From Lophium mytilinum (lineage: Eukaryota > Ascomycota > Dothideomycetes > Mytilinidiales > Mytilinidiaceae), in NCBI GenBank assembly GCA_010093605.1, contig MU004187.1:1976830-2040829 (forward strand): a DNA stretch of 64,000 nt, written 5' to 3'. The position numbers and the translations under genes are program-made. Under the pieces are notes generated by a model. The model made no database searches and was not told where the DNA came from. It was given only the letters and a program-made list of their open reading frames with translations. Shown piece by piece: positions 1-9,483 of the stretch. Every line of letters starts with the position of its first letter. Position 1 is the stretch's first letter.

Positions 1-2194
1 GGTTACGGATAAGATTGCCGCCCTGCCCAGCGATGCGCACTACTTCTCGCTGGAGTTCTTCCCGCCGAAAACGGCCATGGTAGGCATTCTCTAGCCACAA
101 AAACCTTTTAGCGGCGTTGGCGATCAATTGACACGTCTCCACAGGGTTTTGCAAACCTCCAGAACCGACTGGAGCGCATGTCCCGGGCGCTGCGTCCGCT
201 CTTCGTGACGGTAACGTGGGGTGCCGGCGGTTCCACAGCCACCAAGTCTCTCGAGCTCGCCGAAATCTGCCAGCGCCAATTGGGCCTGACGACATGTCTG
301 CATCTGACCTGCACGAACATGAGCCGCTCCCTTGTGGACGACGCGTTGGAACAAGCAAAGGCGCTGGGCATTCGCAATATCCTAGCGTTGCGGGGAGACG
401 CGCCTAGGAGCGAGGAATACCGCAATGAAGAGAAGCCCGAAGAGGAGGACTCGAACAATGACTTCACCTGGGCTATAGATCTGGTGCGCTATATTCGCAA
501 GCAATATGGAGACTACTTCTGCATTGGCGTGGCTGCGTATCCCGAGGGCCACTCCGATCAGTCACATCCGCAAGACCAGGATCCGCTCTTCGACTTACCC
601 TACCTAGTGGAGAAAACAAAGGCCGGGGCAGACTTCATAATGACACAACTGTTCTTTGATGTCGAGGCGTTTGACAAGTTTGAGAAGCTGCTGAGAGAGC
701 ATGAGTCAGGGGTCTTCAAGACAATACCCATAATACCCGGTTTGATGCCGATCCAGAGCTATCAGATCCTACGGAGAGTCACCAAGCTGAGTCATGCGAA
801 GCTGCCAGATAAGTTGCTCACTCGACTGGATGCCGTAAAGGGCGACGACGAACTGGTTAAGCAGGTTGGAGTGGAGATCTTGAGCGAAGTAATAGATCAC
901 GTCAAGACAACCCCCAGTCCAGTGAGGAGAGGTTTTCATTTCTACACCTTGAATCTGGAGAAGGCGGTAGCACACATTTTAGAACGATGTCACCTCATAC
1001 CTCCAATTCAGCCAGACGAGGATGAAGCTGTGGCTGTGGACTTCTCCAAAGACTTTGTGCCTCCTGAGGGCGCGCTGAAATCAAAGCACCGACGAAGGGT
1101 GTCTTCTGTCAACTCTGGGCCCCGTAATCGCGTAGTTGTGGAGACGCACACCAAATCAAGCAATACCAGCTTTGAAGCACGAGAGGACGAGGCAGGTGTA
1201 CCACGAGACCCAATCAACACGAGAGCAAATACTCTTGCAATTTCAGAAGGAGAGGGTTCATTAGGACGGGAAGCTACTTGGGATGATTTCCCGAACGGAC
1301 GATGGGGTGACGCAAGATCGCCAGGTACGAAAACTAACTCTTTAACTTAGTCTCAAGCCAAGAAAGTTTACTGATATTTATAGCATTCGGCGAAATCGAT
1401 GGATATGGTCCTAGTCTTCACCTACCTACACCCCAGGCCTTGAAGCTATGGGGCCATCCAGTCACCGTTGAAGAAGTTTCGAATATATTCAGACGCCACA
1501 TATCCGGTGACCTAGACGCCCTACCATGGAGTGAGGAGGGGCTGAATCCTGAAACTAACACCATTCGTAACGAACTTCTTCGCCTGAACGGTAAGGGTTG
1601 GTGGAGCGTGGCCAGTCAGCCTGCAGTAAACGGTCTCAAGAGCACTGACCCTATCTTTGGGTGGGGACCAAGAAATGGCTTCGTCTTTCAAAAGGTACGT
1701 TCTTTTAGCCATGACAGTGCTTGTGTTTGCTAATGACAACACTCTAGCCCTTCGTCGAACTATTCATCCCGTCAGCAGACTGGTTCAAGCTACAAGCGCG
1801 CTTGGACCAGACCGACCAGATGACCTACTTTGCAGGAAACAAAGCAGGCCATTTTTCGGCGTCGAACGAAGAATCAGTGAACCCCGTCACGTGGGGCACA
1901 TTCGCTGGGAAGGAGTGAGTTCCTCAACACTTACGGCTTAGTCCTATAGACTGCATGAAAAGATTCTAACATAAGAACAGGATTATCACCCCCACAATTG
2001 TCGAGTCTGTTTCTTTCCGCGCCTGGCTGGAAGAAGCATTTAGCATCTGGGCTGAATGGCAGCGCATATACCCCACCCGATCCGCGACGTCGAAGCTGCT
2101 GGGCGGCATCATGAACGACTACTGGCTTGTCAATATCATCCACCACGGCTATCTAGAGAAGGGTGCGCTTTGGGATTTCCTTAACGAGGACTAG
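1..2194 (+). CDS. MET12: Methylenetetrahydrofolate reductase, Met12-type (5' partial)
   Basis: Reduces 5,10-methylene-THF to 5-methyl-THF, the methyl donor for methionine synthesis; cytosolic flavoprotein. Exons read as <2-79, 145-1324, 1384-1694, 1748-1914, 1981-2194; the frame closes over all four introns and gives 649 visible residues. Yeast Met12 has about 657, so only a few N-terminal residues lie outside the window. The catalytic TIM barrel shows SLEFFPPKT, VTWGAGG, HLTCTN, NILALRGD and GVAAYPEGH. A linker rich in Arg and Ser (about 1080-1250) leads to a fungal regulatory C-terminus with ATWDDFPNGRWGD and AFGEIDGYGPS. These motifs, and the HLTCTN-to-RGD spacing, match Met12 better than Met13 as I recall them. 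The family is well recognised; the paralogue assignment is by memory. It ends at a TAG at 2192-2194. Confidence 0.93.
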
Positions 2195-2737
2195 GTGGAA
2201 CTGTAGTGTACTAGTGCAGATTTCCCTGGTTGCCATTTAATCCTGAATATTATCATCAAAAGCTTGTGTGTATTCAATATAATGAGCAGCAAACGCCTTG
2301 AAGGTAGCTCAATACGCGTTCGGTTTTACTTTCAATCTTCGGAAGCGTTCCAGGGACACTACATTAATGTTTCTAGATCCAGATAACTTAGGACAGACAT
2401 GAACAAAATCGTCCCATTTCAGTATCTTTGGTACTTTAATAACCTTCCCGCGGTTCCGCCATCCACAAAAAGACAGACGTGGTGGGTACCCAGGTAAACG
2501 AGGCCGTTGAACCCTGGAAAGCTCGCAGCCAGACCTATCCTACGCGTCACCATCTTCCCACAGTGTAGTATAGAAATAGGTCCGCACCCTCCATACACAA
2601 TCTATTCAATGCCATTGTGCACTCCGAGCCTTTCGACACCCGTTCGCCTCTCTGAACATCACACCTTCAAGCCGTAACGGTACCTTGCCTTCTCCATCCC
2701 CAGCCCCCGATCATAGGCTTACCCTCTCTAGCCTACA
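2195..2737. other. Intergenic: 3' flank of MTHFR and promoter of secreted protein gene
   Basis: No credible ORF or RNA. The last 150 bases are pyrimidine-rich with many CCT/CTC runs before the ATG at 2738, as is common in fungal 5' leaders. Confidence 0.4.
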
Positions 2738-3562
2738 ATGCGCCAATCTCTATACCTCGCCGCCGTCGCCCTCGTGGCCAACGTGGCCACTGGCATCCCC
2801 CTCGGCCCCAAAGGGAGCTTCTTTCACCCCGCGATCCCAAGCACCAATACTGCTGCTACGTTAAAATTGCTCCATAATGCCCATGACCGGGCGAACAATG
2901 GTAGCGAAGGTATTGCTGGAAATAAAACTGAGGCTACGGCCAAGCACGACGTTGAGCTGCCGAAGAAGATCGAGGACCGCCCAGTGACGCACCAATTTCT
3001 TGGGCACCCATGGTTCCCCGATTGGTTTCCACCATATAGATCCTACAAAGATAAAGACATTGGTAGAGGCAAGCGTGTTGGTGGGCGTGTAGGTATTATC
3101 AAGCCTGCGAAGAGGGAGGACGGAGAGGTGCCGAAGAAGATCGACGACGTCCCGGCGGCGGATGGAGGCGACGGTGTTGCTGGAAACACAACTGAGTCTA
3201 CGACCAAGCACTACACGGAAGAAAACTGGAAGTCAATGTCGGCATGGCAAAAACTAGACATGGAAGACAGGTGGCGGCGGCATTTTTGCGGGCATGCAAT
3301 CTTGTGCGTGCCACTGCCCCTAAATATGTCCAGATGGGATGAATTCAAGGGTCCATCTGAGCGTCACAAGACTATTACGCCTACGAAGAAGCAGGACGGA
3401 GAGGTACCGAAGCGGTCCCAGAAGTTCCCGTGGGTCGGGAAAACCCCTCCGGAGGGTCTAGGAAAGCGAGATACTACGTATCGGCCTATTCGGATTACGG
3501 AGTTCAATAGTGAGGGCGAGGTGGTGAAGGAGCAGACCTTGATGAGGAAGATGCAGGCATAG
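2738..3562 (+). CDS. Secreted repeat protein with dibasic cleavage sites, unknown function
   Basis: I do not recognise the family. The 274-residue protein starts with a clear signal peptide (residues 1-19, hydrophobic core LYLAAVALVANVATG) and has no further membrane segment. Two degenerate repeats are visible: a GxxGxAGNxTExTxKH block (about residues 55-69 and 144-158) and a DGEVPKK/KR block (about 126-133 and 221-228, with a looser copy VELPKK at 72-77). Lys-Arg pairs, which are typical Kex2 sites, follow GRG, PA, VP and LG. There are four N-glycosylation sequons (NGS, NKT, NTT, NMS) and only two cysteines (HFCGHAILC). Single exon. The ATG follows a pyrimidine-rich leader. It could be a processed peptide precursor or a cell-wall/effector-like protein; only secretion and the repeats are directly seen. 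Confidence 0.65.
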   Translation: MRQSLYLAAVALVANVATGIPLGPKGSFFHPAIPSTNTAATLKLLHNAHDRANNGSEGIAGNKTEATAKHDVELPKKIEDRPVTHQFLGHPWFPDWFPPYRSYKDKDIGRGKRVGGRVGIIKPAKREDGEVPKKIDDVPAADGGDGVAGNTTESTTKHYTEENWKSMSAWQKLDMEDRWRRHFCGHAILCVPLPLNMSRWDEFKGPSERHKTITPTKKQDGEVPKRSQKFPWVGKTPPEGLGKRDTTYRPIRITEFNSEGEVVKEQTLMRKMQA

Positions 3563-3908
3563 GGATTTGCTGAAGACTTGGGGGTCAAAGAGTGTCGGAT
3601 GGAGTGGGAGTTGGAGCGTTGGATGGGGGCGTTCTGGTGTCCGGAGAACGGCGCGACGTTTGAGCCGTTGGGCTGTGGAAGGACTGGGTCTCTGCTTTGT
3701 AGATGCAGTTCTGTCATATAGAGTTCCAATGGTACCTTTCATTCCATGAGAACCCTTTTTCGTCGGAGACCTGATATTGTTCAGATAATCCCCCGAAGAA
3801 TTTTGGCTCGAAGTGCCGAGTGGGCTGCGGCGCATTCTCCTGGAACAAAGCACTCTAGCCATTTGCCATCCTGTATCGAGCTTGAGGATATGGACAGACT
3901 GATGGTGG
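3563..3908. other. Intergenic between convergent genes
   Basis: 3' flanks of the secreted repeat gene (+) and the gene at 3909-5290 (-). Short ORFs here overlap on both strands and look like chance. Confidence 0.4.
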
Positions 3909-5290
3909 TCAGTCCTCATCATCATCATACGCCGCTGCAAGCCGTCTTGTGTGAGCTAGTCTTCGTCTCTCTTGCGTTGTCATTAGTCGGGGCTGCTGTG
4001 TGACTCTGTCCGGGATCGCTCTCTCAATGATAGCTGCTTCTTTGCTTGAATCTGTGTCCGGCGACGACGTGACAGTCGCATTCGACGAAGTAGGTGAAGC
4101 ATCACGAACAATCTTCTCGCTCTGTACTTCGCCCCACGGAATAATCCACTCGCTGAGCCCTGTCCTAAGGGACGGATGCCGCGGGATGACAGGTAACGAT
4201 CTGGGATTGGAGGCTATGGGTTTGCGGGGTATTGACTGCCTTTCATCCTGGCTCGGGGTGATCTCTTCGCTTATGGGTAGATCGGGCATACTTCGTGTTG
4301 CTGGGAGACAGCCTGGAAGCTCGGGATACGGTTTGCCGTTTTGTTGGAGGATTGGGAGCGAGGGAAAATATCCCGAGGTGCCTCTGAGACTCAGGTGTGG
4401 ACGAAGGCTGTCCTCTGACGAGGCGATAGCAGGTAGCGCGACGGGCATGATAGTCACTGGTTCTAGTGAGTTGTTAGCTTTGCAAATGTGTTCAGTGTAA
4501 TCATGTACATACCTGGTAAGTTCTCGCTTGCGATCTCTATCTCTTGCGCGTTCATCTGCAGATCACTTCTTGTACTGAAGCTTCTTCTTTTCCTTCTTGA
4601 GTAAGGGCCAAGATGGGAGTCTTCGGTCATCTCGCCTGATCCTCGCCCCGGAACCAACAAGGTAGGAGAGCTATCGTCCGATGCCCCAAGTCTTAGGTCC
4701 ATCTCCACACCTTGCATAGCTTGGACCGCAATCATCAGGCTCTGATGACATGTACTCAGGGCTATCTGCCTGGTAATGAGCTTCTGCTGATTCCGTAACA
4801 CCCATTCGAACTTATTTTTCATCTTAACCTCCACGCGACCATCCATATCTATCCTCGCGTTTTCAACGTATAGCCCGAGGTCGTTGAGCGCCCGCTGTAC
4901 GTCCATGATCGTCCCATCAATCCAATTTCTTTCTCGCGGGAAGCTTGCGAAATGATCTGCCACTCTGCGACAGCGACGCAGTCGGAAAGCTTCATCTACG
5001 TCATGGCGGACGCGTTCAATCAGCGATATGAAGACGCGGTTGTCGTCCGAGACCTCTTTGAGAGCTGTAACGAAATCAACGAATCCAAAGATGGTTGAGA
5101 TAGCGGTGAAAATGCTACTCGAGCCTGGGTCGGAGAATCTATGTTGTTTTCCAGCTTCTCCAGGCGGTTCCATGGACTTGCGGCGTTGTTCATTACTTTG
5201 GAAGGATTTCCTGTGGTTCTTGGTGACTCCCGTCGAACGTGTGAGGGTAGAGGCCATTGTCGATGAATATATGGCTGAGTGGCCATCCAT
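3909..5290 (-). CDS. Conserved-looking helical protein of unknown function
   Basis: Two exons, complement(4513-5290) and complement(3909-4462). The 50-nt intron has GTATGT..CTAG ends and a GCTAAC branch motif, and the joined frame closes exactly at 443 residues. No known domain is recognised. Residues 1-55 are polar and basic. Residues 56-190 are predicted mostly helical, with SSIFTAISTIFGFVDFVTALKE and a following amphipathic stretch, reminiscent of the helical N-terminal domains fungi place on STAND/NLR-type proteins, but no NTPase follows. The rest is Ser/Pro-rich and disordered, with basic patches (SRRKRRS) and an acidic tail (AYDDDED). No signal peptide. An in-frame ATG at 5257 is an alternative start. 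The function cannot be inferred. Confidence 0.7.
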
Positions 5291-6218
5291 CAGACCTCTT
5301 AGAAGTGTAGTATAGGGTTGGTCGAACGCTGCGAAATATGAGGGGCTACAGCGGATGGAATTGGGCGGGGGTGTTTAGGCAATCTTCGTACGAGGGCCGT
5401 GCTGCGGCACAGTAACGTGGGAGAGCGCTCTGGATCAGTGATACTCTGGCTGGCTGTAACACTCAAAGCCTCGCAGAAAGGGAGAGCTGGTCAACGAGAC
5501 GACAGGTGAGTCAAGATGTAAAGCGCTGAGAAGGCAGTAAGATTGCAGCTAGAAGCATAGGATGGAGTTGAGAAGGCTATGCGGCACAATAAACAAGCTT
5601 CTGCGAAGTAGTCCTGTCGAGGGTCTTCAGATCTGCATAGAATACGCAAGTCTAGAGGCACAGCAACATGAACGAAAGAGCGTGGAAGGTCTAAGCAGCG
5701 CGTGACTAAACCATATTGTTGTGGTATGTGTGAGGCTGAGAGACAGGCAGTGCCGCAGAAGACGGGAATCGGGTACCACTTCTCGCCGTGTAGGCACAAA
5801 AATAGACAGTTGTGCCCGTGGCTACCGCACAGCCTCGTGTGCTGAACCGGCAGAGTGCATGAAGCTTGCGAGGTGCATGGGGGAGTTGACGCCCCGACGC
5901 CGGATCAAGCAATGGTTGCCCTGGTGCCGAGCGAGTGTCATCCGAAAGCCCTCTATTTGTTACACAGTGTGGGTACTTCGTAGGAATGAAGTCCACAGGC
6001 ATGACGTCCACAAGCATGGCAAAAATATGCCTTGGTCGCCTTGGACTCTTACACTAAGGCTGATGCGAACAAAGTCAATGGCCGCTTTCATACAAGGGTG
6101 TGAATTGAGCGATGATAAAGCGAATTCGAACTTTCTTTGCAAGGCTGTACGTAAAGTTATTGTGAACCAACAATTAAGCTAGTATATAGATTCAAAATTT
6201 CAGGTTTCAATCAAAATT
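5291..6218. other. Intergenic, promoter side of the 3909-5290 gene
   Basis: No convincing gene. ORFs of up to 153 codons (5721-6182 +) are Arg/Cys-rich, lack recognisable domains and overlap equal-sized frames on the other strand. Confidence 0.4.
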
Positions 6219-6323
6219 GCCTTCCTGGTCTAGTTGGTTATGACGTCGCTCTCATAATACTATGTTATGACTTCGATCATCGAAGATATGCGAAGGTCGG
6301 CAGTTCGATCCTGTCGGAGGGCA
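6219..6323 (+). tRNA. Elongator tRNA-Met (CAT) with 31-nt intron
   Basis: Acceptor strands 6219-6225 and 6316-6322 pair over 7 bp with one G-T pair; the discriminator is A6323. The T-arm is GGCAG / TTCGATC / CTGTC (6299-6315). The anticodon stem is 6246-6250 with 6289-6293 (one T-T mismatch). The loop CTCATAA carries anticodon CAT at 6253-6255, and the intron is 6257-6287. The mature length is 74 nt before CCA. The A box is TGGTCTAGTTGG (6226-6237) and the B box AGTTCGATCC (6302-6311). A G-C first pair and T at position 54 argue for elongator, not initiator, tRNA-Met. The intron base TTATGA (6265-6270) is complementary to TCATAA of the anticodon loop, and the rest forms a CTTCG..CGAAG hairpin. 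Confidence 0.88.
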
Positions 6324-6327
6324 TTCC

Positions 6328-6332
6328 TTTTT
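6328..6332 (+). terminator. Pol III T-run terminator of tRNA-Met
   Basis: A run of five T begins four bases after the discriminator base of the tRNA, with a second T run at about 6342-6346. This is the usual Pol III termination signal. Confidence 0.6.
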
Positions 6333-7213
6333 GTTCTCGTCTTTTTGTGTGAATGAATGAAGTATCTTAGCACAAGACATGCGAGAAGAGACCTAAGGCT
6401 TCAGAGTTAAACATTTTCATTTTTTTTCATATTCCCAGCTCTGTGTCTCTCTCACATCTTGGAGAGCCACGTTGGCAGCACTCGAGTACCCATTGCCAGG
6501 AAGGTGAACATAGGAATACCAACTACAGGGGAACCACAATGACCAGATTAACGCTCCCAACCTTTTCTGCCAAAGAAGAGGTGACGACGATGTTTTTAGG
6601 GAGGTGGATCATAGTTCGCAGCAGCGAAAGGCCTAGCTAGAGACTGTGGAAGCCGCGTTTCTGGTAATAGTCACGCTATGCCCAAGAGCTACTCTTGACA
6701 CAAAACGCAGGAAAGCTTGGAATGTACACGCGTACGCTGCATTCATGCTTACACTGAGGCACAACTGGATTAACCTCCTTGTAATCGACTAGGAATAGCA
6801 GGTGTGGGCTTCCTCTCCGTTACGTAGCGATAATCTAGAGACGGGATGAGATTTATGTATTTTTATCCGTGAAAGATGAAATCCTGGCGCTACCGGCCCA
6901 GATAAGAGACTATTGGAATCTTAGGTTCGAGATTCAGCCTCGTGAGATAACGAAAGCTTAGGACAATGTAGAAAGCATCATTTGTGGCTCAAATATCTAA
7001 CACTGATCTTTCATGGGTATTGCTGACCTTCCTACGCGACACCTGCTTCATAGAACAACGGGTATTCCGAAAACAACAATCCTCTTAGTGAAATAGATGA
7101 TCATCCTATCATTCATTACTCGTGTCTACTCCAAATCCATAGGTAAACTATAGAGAGCATGTAACTCTCAACAAGATTGAGCAACCCACCACTACGCGAA
7201 TAATATCCCCAGC
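6333..7213. other. Intergenic, nothing recognised
   Basis: AT-leaning sequence without a coding frame longer than about 65 codons. It lies between the tRNA and the 3' end of the minus-strand membrane-protein gene. A GGTTCGAGATTC string near 6944 resembles a B box but has one base too many and no matching tRNA arms. Confidence 0.4.
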
Positions 7214-8623
7214 TCACTCATCTATCTGCCGAACTACCAATTCACTAAAAGTCCGCGGGGGACTAAACCTTCTGCCCTCTTCATCCATAATCTGCTCCAG
7301 TGCAGGGAAAATGACAAGACTGCCCGGCGCCATGGTCCGAGAATCTGGCCACTCCAGTCTCCACGAGCTGCGTTGAGAGAACAAGACGAACGCGAAGGTA
7401 GCAGCTCGCTTGATGATCTCCTCCAAATTCCGTCGTCGGGTACTGTGATCCATTCGAGTAACAGCGAATGGAGCCAAGATCGCTTCTAAGACTTCTGTAG
7501 TTTTTAGGATATTGGGGTTGCGAGCATCTTGCGGGCCGAATGGGTTCAGAAGATAGGCGTTTTTGATGCATTCGGCGGTTATTGCCTTCCAGTTCGTCGT
7601 AAACGCGTCCCACGCTATGCATAAGTTAGCTATGCTCGTAAGACTATTAAACGATCGAGGCCTACCTTTGGGCTCCCAATTTAAAGCGCTCATAGAGGAG
7701 GAGCATTCAACGACTTCTGGAGGTAGCAAAGTGGTCCTGGGGTCGCCGTTGAGTTTGCTTCTTGATATTATGACCCAAGCAATACAGAATCTTAGGCCAA
7801 CTTCTCGTGTCGTCGGATTCGACAGCAATGTGCCCAGGGTTCCGACTGAGATGGGCATGTTATCTCCAAGAGCTTGGAGAGCATCAAGATCGACCGTGCC
7901 AGAGTCAACAAGAGACTCATGATAGTAGCTCTGAACATGGTTTTTGATCAAGGTGCTAAGTTTCGTGATATCTCCAGAGATGGCACTATCTTCGAGAGGG
8001 AGCGGTAGGTGGTTTTCGACTACTCTCAAAGTCGAGTCCGAGCTAGCCTTGGGGAGTGTTCCAAGAATGGGTTGCTTTTCGGGTCCCGCATGAGCTGCTG
8101 CGCCGTGGTTTGGAAATCCAGCCTGGTTTTTGTTTCTCGATCTGCGCATCAGAAGCCAAACGATGAACCCGGCGATGGCTGCCCCTATGACGAGACAGGC
8201 GATGGCAATGCCAGCGGTCGCTCCTCCAGACACACCAGACTTGGACGTATGAATTTTGCCTGTGCTCGTAGGTGATGCGGTGGACTGAGTGGCACTCAGG
8301 GCATTTCCAGAATTCGCGGTAGAGGTAACAGAAGATAAGCTTTGGCCTGGTGTTGGATTGGACATAGTTGTCTGTGTATCTGTCCCAGATTGCACAATGG
8401 AAGAAAAGGATGTTGGAGCTGATGAAGACGGCGCGGCAAAAGTGTGAGGATTACTCTCGTACCAAATTACACCATCGCTCGCAACTGAAAACCAGATTCC
8501 ATCGAAAGAAACACCTGGGTCGCCTGGTACTACGGCAGTATTGCTTAAGAACAGGGTACCTGACACCAGAGATGCCGTAATCGGGGGCTTATTCAACACA
8601 GTCAATGTTATCGTAGAGGTCAT
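7214..8623 (-). CDS. Single-pass membrane protein with conserved-type cytoplasmic tail, unknown
   Basis: The open frame is 469 codons, but a 51-nt stretch at 7615-7665 has a GTAGGC donor, GCTAAC branch motif and CATAG acceptor. It contains no stop and its length is a multiple of three, so it is probably an intron; splicing gives 452 residues reading NWEPKAWDAFTTNWK. Residues 1-65 form a beta-rich domain. Residues 66-130 are Ser/Thr-rich and likely O-glycosylated. Residues 133-160 are one transmembrane helix preceded by GVSGGATAG and followed by the stop-transfer RRSRNK. The long tail contains SLVDSGTVDLDALQALGD and is typical of uncharacterised ascomycete membrane proteins. No N-terminal signal peptide is visible; an upstream stop in frame supports the ATG at 8623. 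The topology resembles Wsc/Mid2-like sensors, but no WSC domain is present. Confidence 0.75.
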   Translation of the reverse strand: MTSTITLTVLNKPPITASLVSGTLFLSNTAVVPGDPGVSFDGIWFSVASDGVIWYESNPHTFAAPSSSAPTSFSSIVQSGTDTQTTMSNPTPGQSLSSVTSTANSGNALSATQSTASPTSTGKIHTSKSGVSGGATAGIAIACLVIGAAIAGFIVWLLMRRSRNKNQAGFPNHGAAAHAGPEKQPILGTLPKASSDSTLRVVENHLPLPLEDSAISGDITKLSTLIKNHVQSYYHESLVDSGTVDLDALQALGDNMPISVGTLGTLLSNPTTREVGLRFCIAWVIISRSKLNGDPRTTLLPPEVVECSSSMSALNWEPKGRPRSFNSLTSIANLCIAWDAFTTNWKAITAECIKNAYLLNPFGPQDARNPNILKTTEVLEAILAPFAVTRMDHSTRRRNLEEIIKRAATFAFVLFSQRSSWRLEWPDSRTMAPGSLVIFPALEQIMDEEGRRFSPPRTFSELVVRQIDE

Positions 8624-9483
8624 CTTGATGTAGCGGTGGAGGCCTTATGGGAATACACAAGACGTGGAAAGAGTGGAACAAGCGCCAACAGAGGCAATAG
8701 AGCAGACAAAAAGATTGCAACAAAAATGGAGCCTGCCACACAGGCAAAGACTCAAAGGTGGTATTCTGCGAGGATGCCGATCGTAGAGCTGAGGAGACGT
8801 CCGGGTAGAAGAACACTCCTAGGCCACCTGCACTAATATCATGGCCCCCAAGGACGGATGAGGCACAGTCGATGCACGAAATCACAGCCTTGCGCGAAAC
8901 ATTGCTAGGTCTCAAACGAGTGGATCATGTTGAAAGATGGAACTGGGGCAGTGCTTTGTCCTTTCTTCAAGGCGCCCGATCAGGGGATGTGGTGCGCCGG
9001 AGGCTGGGGTAGCTGCATAAGGGAGTTTTAGAGGGACCAAATATTGTGAACCACAATTGGAAGAGATCACCTAGAATAACTCGAGATGCCTTCATCAGAA
9101 CTTCTTCACTATAAAGATGAAGTTATCAAAACTGATATCAGTAACGTTGATAACAACGCTCTCGAATAATACGGGAGCGATAAGGAGAGGAAACTCTTCG
9201 AACCATTAACATATTGGGGGCCGAAAAAAGAAAGAGTAGATGAAGCGCTTAGCAGCAGAAAACGGCATTAGTATGACTAGCAGGATCGCTACACACTTGC
9301 CGCTCAATTTAGAAGCCTCCAATGATCAACGAATAACTGGGGGCCAGCTGCTGTGCCGCGAGGCTGTGACAACTGCAGGGCGACGGCACTGCCCGCCCCT
9401 AGGTCACATCCCGGCCCTACACATAAGGTAGCTGTTCTGCTCAAGAGTATCGATATACTAGACGCAGAATAAAGCAAGAAAAG
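8624..9483. other. Divergent intergenic region
   Basis: Upstream of both the membrane-protein gene (-) and the Hsp70-like gene (+). ORFs of about 100 codons on the minus strand (8589-8915) overlap the start of the membrane-protein gene in another frame and look spurious. Confidence 0.4.

Noticed and set aside
5721-6182. 153-codon plus-strand ORF before the tRNA
   Set aside because: Composition is chance-like (Arg/Cys/Trp-rich) and opposed by similar frames on the other strand.
6944-6955. Possible second tRNA B box (GGTTCGAGATTC)
   Set aside because: One base too long for the consensus and no pairing acceptor, D or anticodon arms around it.
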